Assembly: GCA_023428375.1 (NCBI GenBank)
Contig: JAEYYR010000001.1
Span: forward strand, 1 to 64,000
Direction: 5' to 3'
Length of the DNA: 64,000 nt
DNA from: a bacterium
Lineage (GTDB): Bacteria; Babelota; Babeliae; Babelales; Babelaceae
Under the pieces are notes generated by a model, which worked only from the letters and a program-made list of their open reading frames with translations, did no database searches and was not told the origin of the DNA. Every line of letters starts with the position of its first letter. Position 1 is the stretch's first letter. A program made the translations under genes and the position numbers. Below, in pieces: positions 43,945-53,230 of the stretch.

Positions 43945-44251
43945 CTGATGCTTCAGAATTGTTATTATTGCTAAATGGCAAGGTTTTAATTAATTCGTAT
44001 AATACTTCTGCATGTACCGCTTTATTCATTTGAGTATACATTCGCGCAGCTCGTCGATAACAATCCAACGCGCGTTGATCATTAAATGCCGCAAATAAAT
44101 CCCCCTCTAGCTGACACGCCACTGCTTCGTTGTTTATGGAATGGACGAGTAACCGATAAAACAATAGCGCTCGCTCTTTTTCACGGCGATTGGTAAATTC
44201 TGCAAGCTTAAACCACGCGATTGAACATTTTCCTGACTGCATGAACGTCAT
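43898..44251 (-). CDS. Hypothetical helical (TPR-like) protein
   Basis: A 117-aa cytoplasmic protein. The centre reads as helix pairs (ALLFYRLLVHSINNEAV and ALDCYRRAARMYTQ), with TPR-like spacing. The ribosome site is good (GAGGTGGGAGT before the ATG), which supports it as a real gene although its 3' end overlaps rnpA tail to tail by 47 bases. Function unknown. Confidence 0.65.
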   Translation of the reverse strand: MTFMQSGKCSIAWFKLAEFTNRREKERALLFYRLLVHSINNEAVACQLEGDLFAAFNDQRALDCYRRAARMYTQMNKAVHAEVLYELIKTLPFSNNNNSEASATLSAVSAVEEQPLL

Positions 44252-44351
44252 ACTCCCACCTCTTTTTCCATCAAATCTGTTACTACCTTACTACAGGAAG
44301 TAAGGAAAAAAAAGATTCAAGCAATAAGTTCATCAAGCAGTATGAAAGTGA

Positions 44352-44669
44352 TCAGCTTTCAGTTGACTCCAAAGCAATAATTTGCGCACGTAATTTAGGG
44401 GATTCTTGGGATATTCTTAATTGTTCTGGTGATTTTCTAACCGCAGCCAGCATAATAGGCAAATAACTTTGAGCACGTTGAGTCAACTTGCGAGGATTCT
44501 CATCACTACCAGTTTTAATGGCATTTAAAACATCCACTTCATTTTGAACCAAAAGATTATTTACAGATTTTGAGCGAACACGTGCTAATGGCATTTTTTC
44601 TGTATTTTCAGAAGAATGCATGAGTGAGATACAAAGAAAAAAAATACTTAAGACAGATATCGTTACCAT
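44352..44669 (-). CDS. Hypothetical small exported protein
   Basis: A 105-aa product with a signal peptide (MVTISVLSIFFLCISLMHSS) and an excellent ribosome site (TAGGAGAAGTT before the ATG). The mature part is short, polar and helical (NEVDVLNAIKTGSDENPRKL). No family is recognised. It is a single gene between the TPR-like gene and tRNA-Phe. Confidence 0.65.
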   Translation of the reverse strand: MVTISVLSIFFLCISLMHSSENTEKMPLARVRSKSVNNLLVQNEVDVLNAIKTGSDENPRKLTQRAQSYLPIMLAAVRKSPEQLRISQESPKLRAQIIALESTES

Positions 44670-44764
44670 AACTTCTCCTAGATGGTATAACCTCTAGAAC
44701 TTAAGCATGATATGACGAAATTTTATAGTCAATAGGTGGAAAAAAGAGATTTTTTTAAAAAAAA

Positions 44765-44839
44765 TGGTGCCGGGAGACGGAATCGAACCATCGACACGAA
44801 GCTCTTCAGGCTTCTGCTCTACCACTGAGCTACCCCGGC
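44765..44839 (-). tRNA. tRNA-Phe (GAA)
   Basis: A 75-base cloverleaf with encoded CCA, acceptor stem GCCGGGG/TCCCGGC (one G-T pair) and anticodon loop CTGAAGA, giving GAA. It is divergent from pheS, the synthetase subunit for the same amino acid. Apart from this tRNA, the 307 bases between 44669 and 44977 hold only in-frame alternative pheS starts. Confidence 0.95.
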
Positions 44840-44976
44840 ACATGTAAACTGTGCGTTTAAAAAGATACTTATAGTGTAAATATTTAAAGAAAGCTGTCAA
44901 TAGCTGTTTTTAAATTTGCGTTGTAAATGTTATGCGATGTGATACGCTTATGAAAAATTATATACCCAAACATATT

Positions 44977-46005
44977 ATGTCAACACAGCATTTAACTACC
45001 ATTCAGCAACAATTCGATCAAGATCTCGCTGCAGCAACAAGCCGGGAATCCTTAGAAGAAGTACGTATTAAATACTTAGGCCGTCAGGGATTAGTAGCTG
45101 ACCTTATGGCACAGCTTAAAACCATGTCTGCAGAAGATAAACGTACCTTTGGACCACAATACAATGCTCTTAAGCAATCTATGCATGAGTCCGTTGAAAA
45201 ATCTTTGATCGTTCTTAATGAACAAGAATTCAAACTTCGCGATGAAGCTTCAAAAGGTTTTGATGTAACTGCTTATAAACCAGGTCATGAACGCGGAACG
45301 CTTCATCCTTATACTCATGTAATTCGCGAAATTGAGAAAATATTTACGACCATGGGATTTGAAATTGTTGAAGGACCAGAAGTTGAAACCGACGCTATTA
45401 ACTTTAGCGCTCTCAACATCCCTGAAGATCACCCTGCTCGGGATATGCATGATACATTTTGGTTAGATATTCCTGGCATGCTCTTGCGTACCCATACATC
45501 GAGTGTGCAAGTACATACCATGCAAAACCAACGTCCGCCTATTGCTGCTGTTGCCCCTGGTCGTTGCTATCGCCACGAAGCAACCGATGCTTCGCATGAT
45601 TTTATGTTCATGCAATGTGAAGGTATGTTTATAGATAAAAACGTTTCTATGGCAAACTTGTTTGCGGTTACTAAAACATTCTTACAAGCAATTTTTGAAT
45701 CAAAAGATATTAATATTCGCACGCGTCCAAGCTACTTTCCATTTGTAGAACCAGGCGTTGAGATTGATATGACGTGTCCATTCTGCACCAACGGATGTTC
45801 AACCTGTAAAAAAACTGGTTGGATCGAGTTGTGCGGTGCCGGTCTAATCCATCCAAAAGTGTTAGAAGCTGCGGGAATTGATCCAAAAGAATACACAGGA
45901 TTTGCTTTCGGATTTGGATTAACACGTTTAGTTATGATCAAATATGGTATTTCAGATATTCGACTCTTGCATGAAGGTCGCTTGGATTTCTTGAAACAAT
46001 TTTAA
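44977..46005 (+). CDS. pheS: Phenylalanyl-tRNA synthetase alpha subunit
   Basis: The frame is open from 44932, but the ATG at 44977 gives a 342-aa product whose start (MSTQHLTTIQQQFDQDL) aligns with other PheS proteins. None of the possible starts has a clear ribosome site. It has RIKYLGRQG in the coiled-coil arm, motif 2 (RCYRHEATDASHDFMFMQCEG, in parts) and motif 3 (FGFGLTRLVMIKYG). A Cys cluster (CPFCTNGCSTC) suggests a zinc site. The beta subunit gene pheT is not in the window. Confidence 0.95.
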   Translation: MSTQHLTTIQQQFDQDLAAATSRESLEEVRIKYLGRQGLVADLMAQLKTMSAEDKRTFGPQYNALKQSMHESVEKSLIVLNEQEFKLRDEASKGFDVTAYKPGHERGTLHPYTHVIREIEKIFTTMGFEIVEGPEVETDAINFSALNIPEDHPARDMHDTFWLDIPGMLLRTHTSSVQVHTMQNQRPPIAAVAPGRCYRHEATDASHDFMFMQCEGMFIDKNVSMANLFAVTKTFLQAIFESKDINIRTRPSYFPFVEPGVEIDMTCPFCTNGCSTCKKTGWIELCGAGLIHPKVLEAAGIDPKEYTGFAFGFGLTRLVMIKYGISDIRLLHEGRLDFLKQF

Positions 46006-46023
46006 TTTCAAAAGTAATGAAGC

Positions 46024-46833
46024 ATGATTACCAAAATTGTTATTCCTGCCGCTGGTTTAGGCACACGGTTTCTGCCGTTTACCAAATCGGTTCCCAAAGA
46101 ATTACTGCCTATCTATAACAAACCAGCAATTCACTGGATCTTAGAAGAACTTAAGCCGTGCGGTCTGACTGATCTTACGATGATTGTGCATGACCGCAAA
46201 AAAAGCTTGCGTGAATATCTCCAGCCGTGCTCGAAGGAATTTGATCATGTTAACAATGAAGATCTTCTTGCGCTTGAATCACTCCTCCAATCATTTTCAA
46301 TTAATTTCATAAACCAAGAAGAACCGCTGGGATTAGGACATGCTATCTATCTAGCAAGAGAATCTATAGGAAATAATTATTTTGCTATTATTTTGCCAGA
46401 TGATTTAATTATTGAACAAACTCCCATGCTCTTAACAATGACACAGCTTGCAGAACGTAATAACGCCCTTGTGCTCGCCGTAGAAGAAGTTGCCGATGAA
46501 CGTGTGTCATCCTATGGAATCGTTGATATAAAAGAATATCTACCACATAACACCTATATATTAAGCGCAGTTGTGGAAAAACCTCAACTACATGTTGCCC
46601 CATCTCGTCTTGGAATAGTTGGACGATATGTTTGTCCACCGGAAATATTTGACGCATTAGAGAGTGTAAAACCAACCAATTCTCGTGAATGGCAATTGAC
46701 TGATGCAATTCAACAACTTCTGACACAAGGATTTCCTGTACTGGCCTTTAAGGTTACGGGACAACGGTTTGATTTAGGAACACCAGCTGGTTGGTTAGAC
46801 GCTAATATAAAAATCAAACACCAGACTCTATGA
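46024..46833 (+). CDS. galU: UTP-glucose-1-phosphate uridylyltransferase
   Basis: A 269-aa nucleotidyltransferase with the GalU signature IPAAGLGTRFLPFTKSVPKE, followed by LPIYNKPAIHWILEE, GLGHAIYLAR and ILPDDLI. It makes UDP-glucose for glycan or envelope synthesis. The length is at the short end of the family. Its stop overlaps the start of the next gene (ATGA), 18 bases after pheS. Confidence 0.93.
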   Translation: MITKIVIPAAGLGTRFLPFTKSVPKELLPIYNKPAIHWILEELKPCGLTDLTMIVHDRKKSLREYLQPCSKEFDHVNNEDLLALESLLQSFSINFINQEEPLGLGHAIYLARESIGNNYFAIILPDDLIIEQTPMLLTMTQLAERNNALVLAVEEVADERVSSYGIVDIKEYLPHNTYILSAVVEKPQLHVAPSRLGIVGRYVCPPEIFDALESVKPTNSREWQLTDAIQQLLTQGFPVLAFKVTGQRFDLGTPAGWLDANIKIKHQTL

Positions 46834-47855
46834 TATTCATTATTCTTTTTATTGCCGGTTTTGGTAACACAGCTGATGAAATGAATTTCTTGGCAGCACA
46901 GCTTGAAAAATTGCATCGTTATAAAAATAGCAACTTCCCCATTTTTCCCTTTGTCAAAGAAACAACGAATATTTCCTTTATAGAACGTTATTATCCCCAG
47001 ATATCGTCTTTTCATCAAGAAGAAATATCCCATATTATAAGAAGGTTATCGTTTAAATTAAAGCCCGATTGGAATGGTCATCAACATCGCGATTTACTTG
47101 AGGAAGGTATTGATTATTTTCTTAGAGATAAAACCCAAGGAATTAAAAAAAAATTTTTAAACAAATTTTTTTACCCGCATAAGGTTAAAACAAGAGATGA
47201 GTTTTTAACCTTGTTATTCAGAGATGCGCAACTACAAGCTCAAGTAACCAAAAAAATTGCTAAGTCCTATAGTAAGCCTGGGTTACAGCCAAACATAGTG
47301 ATAAATAAATATACATCACAAGCATTATTTATTTTAAACAACTATTATTATTTGTTTGATTTTAATAAAAAAGAATCCAAGTTAAAAATTTCAAAAGTTG
47401 ATCATTATGAAGATGATGCCATCCTAACATTTTCTGTTAATGAAGATTTAGATGCAATGGCTATGATTGTTGTGAATGAATGTAGTAATCATCTCTACGC
47501 AAAAATCAGCTTTCGACCCTCAGTACAGCTTGAGCCATTACATTATAAAAAATACATTGATTGTCTTTGGATAACAAACGATGATTTATTATTAATCACC
47601 TTAGATTATCATACCCATATTTTTAATAGGAAAAAGAAGATAATCAAGGATCTGATTCCTCTGCATATTAAATTGCTCATAAAAAACAATATTCATAACA
47701 ACACGATTGATGTATTAAATTTATTTGATGAACGTGAAACACTAGAAACATCGTACATATTTAAAATAGCTGAATTTGCAAATCCAGTAGTACATAAAAA
47801 ACTAAATTTTGAATTTCTTGATGAAGACGATGAAGGAATAAGTCTTTTCGAGTAG
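46830..47855 (+). CDS. Hypothetical exported protein coupled to galU
   Basis: A 341-aa product with a short hydrophobic N-terminus (MIFIILFIAGFG) that may be a signal peptide. The first half is helical and basic; the second half has alternating hydrophobic strands (AILTFSVNEDLDAMAMIVVN and IDCLWITNDDLLLITLDYH) that recall propeller blades. No family is recognised. It shares an ATGA overlap with galU, so translation is coupled, but a metabolic link is not evident. Confidence 0.65.
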   Translation: MIFIILFIAGFGNTADEMNFLAAQLEKLHRYKNSNFPIFPFVKETTNISFIERYYPQISSFHQEEISHIIRRLSFKLKPDWNGHQHRDLLEEGIDYFLRDKTQGIKKKFLNKFFYPHKVKTRDEFLTLLFRDAQLQAQVTKKIAKSYSKPGLQPNIVINKYTSQALFILNNYYYLFDFNKKESKLKISKVDHYEDDAILTFSVNEDLDAMAMIVVNECSNHLYAKISFRPSVQLEPLHYKKYIDCLWITNDDLLLITLDYHTHIFNRKKKIIKDLIPLHIKLLIKNNIHNNTIDVLNLFDERETLETSYIFKIAEFANPVVHKKLNFEFLDEDDEGISLFE

Positions 47856-47915
47856 TATTTAACTTCTTGATTTAAGTCACGCTAAAAACATAGACTATCA
47901 AAAAAAGGAGTTACT

Positions 47916-48335
47916 ATGCTTATACCATTACTTTATTTAGCAGCCTATGTTGGGATAACATTATTCTTTGTCCATCAAATGCGCTATACCTACTATGAAA
48001 ATAAAGACTATTCTATCGGATCATGGCTTGATGCATTTGTAACTTTACTTGCATTAGAAGGTATAACTTCATTATTGCGATTTATTTATAACTTTCCTCT
48101 TTATCAATTATCTGGCTTTCTCACTATGCATGGTATCAATCTTTTTGGTGAGCAAACATTTTCAGTAGTATCAGGCTTAGTTCTTATTGCAGTCACCATC
48201 GCAATCGAAGCGTGGGTTTGCAAGGTTAGATATCCAGGTTTACCTTATTCACGCATATTGACCTATCTTATCATCCCAAAAGTTATTATTTTTGGATTGA
48301 ATTATGCGTTAATGACTGCAAGCTGCGCATTATAA
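47916..48335 (+). CDS. Hypothetical membrane protein with four helices
   Basis: A 139-aa product with about four membrane helices (3-21, 40-60, 82-100, 113-135) and few charged residues. AAAAAAGGAGTTACT precedes the ATG. No family is recognised. The gene stands between two genes for exported proteins of unknown role. Its 3' neighbour begins 63 bases later. Confidence 0.65.
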   Translation: MLIPLLYLAAYVGITLFFVHQMRYTYYENKDYSIGSWLDAFVTLLALEGITSLLRFIYNFPLYQLSGFLTMHGINLFGEQTFSVVSGLVLIAVTIAIEAWVCKVRYPGLPYSRILTYLIIPKVIIFGLNYALMTASCAL

Positions 48336-48397
48336 ATTAAGAATACTATTGCAGGGGACAATTTCAATATGTAATTATTATTACATAGGAGATTGTC

Positions 48398-48934
48398 ATG
48401 AAAATAAAATACTTAGTCATTCAATTTTTTCTATTGAACATATTTAACACAAATGAATGTAGTATAGGATGCATGGACAACAGTTACCATGCATACCTAT
48501 GCGATGATGGCAAACTGTGCAAATTCCGACGTCATGATCATAAGACACTGCATTACGTCCCATGTGCATGCCCTTGTAATGAATATATTGTTCTAGCGCG
48601 TAAGGGCAAATGCCCAGGCTGCATGCATTATCATAAACCTGAAGTTGATCTCACTATCGATAGAGATACTATCTATGATTATTTACCAGATTTATCTGAT
48701 CAATCTAATCGTTCAGTGATAGGTAACATAATAAATATTACCGAAGACGGCATTCTGCTAAAAACCAACGATGGCACAGAAGGTATTGTTCCACTTAATC
48801 AATTAGCGTGGTTATATAATTATAAAACGATCGATGATGTGTACGCAGATTTTCATAGTGGTGATGAAGTTAAAGCATTTATAATCTCGTTTGATACAAG
48901 TAGCAATCGATATATTTTAAGTATCAAAAAATAA
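48398..48934 (+). CDS. Exported protein with C-terminal S1-like domain
   Basis: A 178-aa product with a signal peptide (MKIKYLVIQFFLLNIF) and TAGGAGATTGTC before the ATG. The middle is rich in Cys and His (PCACPCNEYIV and GKCPGCMHYH), possibly a metal site. The last 70 residues look like an S1 RNA-binding domain: GNIINITEDGILLKTNDGTE, then GIVPLNQLAW, GDEVKAFIISFD and YILSIKK. S1 domains are normally cytoplasmic and bind RNA; a signal peptide on one is unusual. Confidence 0.7.
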   Translation: MKIKYLVIQFFLLNIFNTNECSIGCMDNSYHAYLCDDGKLCKFRRHDHKTLHYVPCACPCNEYIVLARKGKCPGCMHYHKPEVDLTIDRDTIYDYLPDLSDQSNRSVIGNIINITEDGILLKTNDGTEGIVPLNQLAWLYNYKTIDDVYADFHSGDEVKAFIISFDTSSNRYILSIKK

Positions 48935-48943
48935 AAACTCGAA

Positions 48944-51301
48944 CTAATCACGCTTTAAGAATTTTATAACCGCATCAGGGTTTAATGATATCGTTGCTAT
49001 GCCCCATTCACGCAATTGTTGAGCGAATGCTGGAAAATCTGATGGTGCTTGCCCGCAAATACCGATGGGTTTTCCCACCGCTTTTGCTTTTTCTATCGCG
49101 GTTTTTATTAATATTTGAACCGCTTCATCCCGCTCATCAAATTCACGGGTTAATAATGCTGAATCACGATCAACACCAAGAGTTAATTGGGTCAAATCAT
49201 TAGAACCGATTGAAAAACCATCAACAAAAGCCGCATAATGTTCCAGCAATATAACATTCGTGGGAATTTCGACCATCATATAAATCTTAAGCCCGTTTTC
49301 ACCCCGCTTTAAACCATATGATGCCATTAAATCGATCACTTCTTTCAATTCATGTGGCGTACGAACAAAGGGAATCATTAAGATAACATTCTGCAATCCC
49401 ATTGCATTCCGCACTAGTTTTAATGCTTCACACTCAAGTTGAAATGCAGGTTGATATTCAGGATGACGATAACGAAAAGCACCGCGATAGCCAAGCATTG
49501 GATTTTCTTCCTCAGGTTCAAAATAATTACCGCCAATAAGATTACGATATTCATTCGTTTTTAAATCGGATAATCGCACGATGACTTCGCGTGGATAAAA
49601 TGCAGCGGCAATTTGGGCGATTCCTTGTGATAATTTTTCTTTAAACCATACCGCTGGATCCGAATATCCTTTCATAAGCTCGTTAATCGCAGCTCGATCG
49701 GTTTGATTAATAGTTTCAGGATTAACGATTGCTAAAGGATGCACACCAATGAGCTGTGAAAGAATAAATTCCATACGCGCTAAACCAACGCCTTGAACTG
49801 GCAATCGTTGAAGAATAAATGCTTGCTGGGGATTAGCCGTTATTATCATCACCGGAGTTGTAGATTGCGCTTGTTTGAGAACGATTTCTTGTTGAGTACA
49901 TTCTGCAATTCCCTCAATAATAATGCCTTCTTCACCATTGCTACAATCGAGGGTCACCATCTGACCATTATTAAAAATCTGCGTTGCATTTTCAACGCCA
50001 ACAATCGCGGGTAATGAAAGTTCACGCGCAACAATTGCTGCATGACAGGTGCGACCACCTCGTTCGGTAATAATTCCGGATGCCATTTTCATTAAGGGTA
50101 CCCAATCCGGATCAGTCATTGAAGTAACTAAAATATCGCCGGGAGAAAATAAAACACGATCGGAAAATGATGTAACAATACATATTTTACCTGATGCCAC
50201 CCCACCACCGATCGCTTGTCCTTTTGCTAAAATTTTAGCACCATTACGATTACATGTCGTTTGGATCAGTACATTTGATTTGCGCTTGGTGTACACCGTT
50301 TCTGGACGAGCTTGCACAATGTACATTTGACCATCGTTACCATCTTTAGCCCATTCGATGTCCATCGGCGTATGCGTGCCCGCACGATGAGAAAAATAAT
50401 TTTCTATCGTTAATGCCATTTTAGCAAGTTGAATAACTTCACTGTCATCTAAACAAAATGCAGCGTGTTGTTTATCTGATGTTTTTGTCTGTACGGTACG
50501 GCCCTGTTGTCCATAGACTATCAAACAATCTTTATTACCTAATGTTTTTTTTATGATTGGTTGTTCTTTTTCAATGATCGGCTTAAAAACATACCATTCA
50601 TCAGGCGTTACCGTACCTTGGACTAATGCTTCACCAAGACCCCAAGAACCATTAATGACCACTAAATTCTCAAACCCAGATTCTGGTTCTAGCGTGAAAG
50701 CGACTCCAGCGCTTGCCAAATCAGAACGAACCATTTTTTGAACGCCAATAGAAATACCAACAGACATATCATCAAAGCCGTGTTCTTTGCGATAAATCAT
50801 CGCACGCTCAGTAAAGAGTGATGCCATTCCATGCAAACAAGCGTCAAGAAGCTCAGCAATACCCGAAATATTTAAATACGATTCTTGTTGTCCTGCAAAA
50901 GATGCACCTGGCAAATCTTCTGCTGTTGCAGAGGAACGCACCGCAACATCAAGGTCGTCAGAGCGATACAAAGAACATAATTTGTTATAAGCATTACTAA
51001 CTTCTTCTGCTACATCAGTTGGCAAAGGATAATTGGTGATTAATTGACGAATTTGCTCACTCAGTGCATGAGAATTATTAATATCAGAATGAAATTGGGT
51101 TAATAATTCTTGGAGAGCATGGTTAAGTTGATGAAATTCCAAATGGCGACGATACGCATCAACCGTTACTGCAAATCCCATTGGAATTTTGATTTCCTGA
51201 GAACCTAATGCTTGTACCATGTGTCCCAGCGATGCATTTTTTCCACCTACACGATTAAAATCATGTTCAGTAATCTGATCAAAAAAAATAATATAGTTCA
51301 T
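48944..51301 (-). CDS. ppsA: Phosphoenolpyruvate synthase
   Basis: A 785-aa protein of normal length. The N-terminal ATP-binding domain has VGGKNASLGHM and AVRSSATAEDLPGASFAGQQ, the central domain has the phosphorylated His in GGRTCHAAIVARE, and the C-terminal PEP-binding domain has VEIPTNVILLE, SIGSNDLTQL and the active Cys in GICGQAPSD. It makes PEP from pyruvate and ATP, or runs in reverse. It may serve gluconeogenesis from imported carbon. Confidence 0.96.
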   Translation of the reverse strand: MNYIIFFDQITEHDFNRVGGKNASLGHMVQALGSQEIKIPMGFAVTVDAYRRHLEFHQLNHALQELLTQFHSDINNSHALSEQIRQLITNYPLPTDVAEEVSNAYNKLCSLYRSDDLDVAVRSSATAEDLPGASFAGQQESYLNISGIAELLDACLHGMASLFTERAMIYRKEHGFDDMSVGISIGVQKMVRSDLASAGVAFTLEPESGFENLVVINGSWGLGEALVQGTVTPDEWYVFKPIIEKEQPIIKKTLGNKDCLIVYGQQGRTVQTKTSDKQHAAFCLDDSEVIQLAKMALTIENYFSHRAGTHTPMDIEWAKDGNDGQMYIVQARPETVYTKRKSNVLIQTTCNRNGAKILAKGQAIGGGVASGKICIVTSFSDRVLFSPGDILVTSMTDPDWVPLMKMASGIITERGGRTCHAAIVARELSLPAIVGVENATQIFNNGQMVTLDCSNGEEGIIIEGIAECTQQEIVLKQAQSTTPVMIITANPQQAFILQRLPVQGVGLARMEFILSQLIGVHPLAIVNPETINQTDRAAINELMKGYSDPAVWFKEKLSQGIAQIAAAFYPREVIVRLSDLKTNEYRNLIGGNYFEPEEENPMLGYRGAFRYRHPEYQPAFQLECEALKLVRNAMGLQNVILMIPFVRTPHELKEVIDLMASYGLKRGENGLKIYMMVEIPTNVILLEHYAAFVDGFSIGSNDLTQLTLGVDRDSALLTREFDERDEAVQILIKTAIEKAKAVGKPIGICGQAPSDFPAFAQQLREWGIATISLNPDAVIKFLKRD

Positions 51302-51472
51302 GCAACGCTCATAAAAATTTGAATTTTAAAATTCCCCACCTATAAGTAGGATACCCGAAGAAACTTAGCGTGTTAATATGTGCAAAAATACTTTTACTCA
51401 AATTGCACAAACAAACAATTGGCGAGTGAGCTTATGGCGTGCTAAGCTATCAAAAAAACCAAAAAGGATTGT

Positions 51473-52189
51473 ATGAAGCGATACGTCATCTGGAGTTCCG
51501 TTTGCATAAGTATATTATTACTTACTCATTTAGCATCAGTAAAAACAGAAACCACACGCGCCAAACAAACACCGGAAAAAATAACCGTATCTTATCCTCA
51601 TTATCAAGCAAAAAAATTTGATTTAGAATCCATCCCATTCCTTTCAGATAAACAGAGAAATCAGCATTACAAATTGTATGAAGGGTATGTTAATAAACTG
51701 AATGAAATTCGCAGCAAATTTGATTCTGCGCAACGTTCGCCAGGTATTACCTATTCAGAATATCGTGCCTTAAAAATTGCAGAAACATTTGCGCTCAATG
51801 GTGCACAGCTACATGAAATGTATTTTGAAAATATCATCGGTGGTGCTGATTCAGAATTTAGTGAATTAACAGAAGATTTAATACTCAAATCATTCGGTTC
51901 TGCAGAGGCCTATTTAAAAGATTTGAGAGATTGCGCAGCATGCTCCCGCGGTTGGGCCATAACCGGCTATTTTGCTCCAGAAAAAAGATTATATAATTTT
52001 GTTCTTGATGCACATAATGAAACAGTACCTGTTAACATAGACATTCTGGTTGTTGTAGATGTATACGAACATGCTTATATGATAGATTTTGGTATTGACC
52101 GCGCACAGTATCTAGATTTATTATTCAGTGCAATAAACTGGGATGTAATTGAGGATAGAATTTCATCAATGCTCAAAAAATATGAGTAA
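51473..52189 (+). CDS. Exported Fe/Mn superoxide dismutase-like protein
   Basis: A 238-aa product with a signal peptide (MKRYVIWSSVCISILLLTHL) and AAAAGGATTGT before the ATG. The SOD pattern is clear: GYVNKLNEI, LNGAQLHEMYFENI, SRGWAITGY and VVDVYEHAYMIDFG, with metal-ligand candidates His114, Asp196 and His200. At the first ligand position, where SODs have His-His, the aligned residues are Gln64-His65. The enzyme removes superoxide; export would place it in the periplasm or outside. Activity is uncertain because of the Gln. Confidence 0.8.
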   Translation: MKRYVIWSSVCISILLLTHLASVKTETTRAKQTPEKITVSYPHYQAKKFDLESIPFLSDKQRNQHYKLYEGYVNKLNEIRSKFDSAQRSPGITYSEYRALKIAETFALNGAQLHEMYFENIIGGADSEFSELTEDLILKSFGSAEAYLKDLRDCAACSRGWAITGYFAPEKRLYNFVLDAHNETVPVNIDILVVVDVYEHAYMIDFGIDRAQYLDLLFSAINWDVIEDRISSMLKKYE

Positions 52190-52208
52190 GAATCACGATT
52201 GGCTGTTT

Positions 52209-52721
52209 TTATAAAGCCCAAACAGTGCGATGTTTTCGTAGCCTAAAATTGCCTTTTTGATACAGCGTATCTAAACTCTGTAATTTATTTGGCACTTCAA
52301 TTATCCAAGTAGCGGCTTTGCTTCTTTTGGCATGTTGACTGTTAAAGGAGGGTATGAAATCAAAACAATTGCGATGATTTATTGTATTATTTCCAATAAA
52401 TTTTTTATAAATTTTATTAAACAACCATTGATTTTGTAAATATAGCTTTTGATCTTTTTTATATATAGTCCACCATTCAATAAAACGGCCTTTGATTGGA
52501 TCGTTAATTTCTGTTATAAGACAAGATTTAGAATAATATTTAAGCCGCTCAATAGCTTCATGCCATTGCATTTCATAATCTTCAGGTTTCCAATATTCTA
52601 TAGATGCATAAAACTTTTCTTTGAAATCACCTATAATTATATAACCTTCTTTACAAAGAAAATTATTATAATAAAAAGGTTCCTTTTCTGTAAAATGTAT
52701 AGATAATTTCATAGAGACCAT
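52209..52721 (-). CDS. CdiI-like immunity protein, second copy
   Basis: A 170-aa cytoplasmic protein, paralogous to the next gene upstream. Shared points are IEYWKPEDYEMQWHEAIERLK against IEYWTIEDYEQQWKDGLERIK (in parts), SCLIT, W.IYKK and YLQNQWLF. The pattern recalls the CdiI_N immunity family. The start overlaps the end of the upstream copy by 13 bases. A second immunity copy could protect against a variant toxin. The family call is from memory of the pattern. Confidence 0.68.
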   Translation of the reverse strand: MVSMKLSIHFTEKEPFYYNNFLCKEGYIIIGDFKEKFYASIEYWKPEDYEMQWHEAIERLKYYSKSCLITEINDPIKGRFIEWWTIYKKDQKLYLQNQWLFNKIYKKFIGNNTINHRNCFDFIPSFNSQHAKRSKAATWIIEVPNKLQSLDTLYQKGNFRLRKHRTVWAL

Positions 52722-53230
52722 TTAGCACGTTCGCGATTTTTTTTGAATGGGGATGAAGAAATATACTCTTTAGGCAAATCAACAATCCATATTGATGGTT
52801 TCCGTTCTGATCTGCTAATAGTTCTTTTTTTTGGTATGTAATTATAGCAATTTCTAAGAGTAAAAAGACGATCTTTTATTACTTTTTTATATATTTCAAA
52901 GAATATGTACTGATTTTCGATATAAAGTCTGTTTCCAATTTTCCACATTGGCCAGAATTCGATCCACGGTTTAATTTTGGGATTATAAATAGATGTAATT
53001 AAACAAGAATAATATTTAGTCTTGATGCGCTCTAAACCATCTTTCCATTGTTGTTCATAATCTTCTATGGTCCAATATTCTATTGGTACACTTATAGTTT
53101 CTTCGAAATCATCAATTTTAAGTAAGGCCTTACAGAATAAAACATTATTGTATTCATAGGGCCTTTTATCAATGAATTTTATAGAAATTTTTATATCATG
53201 CACCAATTTTTCTTTTAAGAGACTGATCAT
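52709..53230 (-). CDS. CdiI-like immunity protein, first copy
   Basis: A 173-aa cytoplasmic protein starting within the last 35 bases of the toxin gene (TAGG six bases before the ATG). It has VPIEYWTIEDYEQQWKDGL, YYSCLITSIYNP, YIENQYIFFEIYKK and WIVDLP, which resembles the CdiI_N-type contact-dependent inhibition immunity proteins. Its position immediately after an Ntox21-like toxin supports that role. The substrate would be the toxin at 53196-54122. Confidence 0.72.
   Translation of the reverse strand: MISLLKEKLVHDIKISIKFIDKRPYEYNNVLFCKALLKIDDFEETISVPIEYWTIEDYEQQWKDGLERIKTKYYSCLITSIYNPKIKPWIEFWPMWKIGNRLYIENQYIFFEIYKKVIKDRLFTLRNCYNYIPKKRTISRSERKPSIWIVDLPKEYISSSPFKKNRERAKWSL

Noticed and set aside
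44694..44900. Minus-strand frame over tRNA-Phe
   Set aside because: It covers the whole tRNA and has no ribosome site or signal of coding use.
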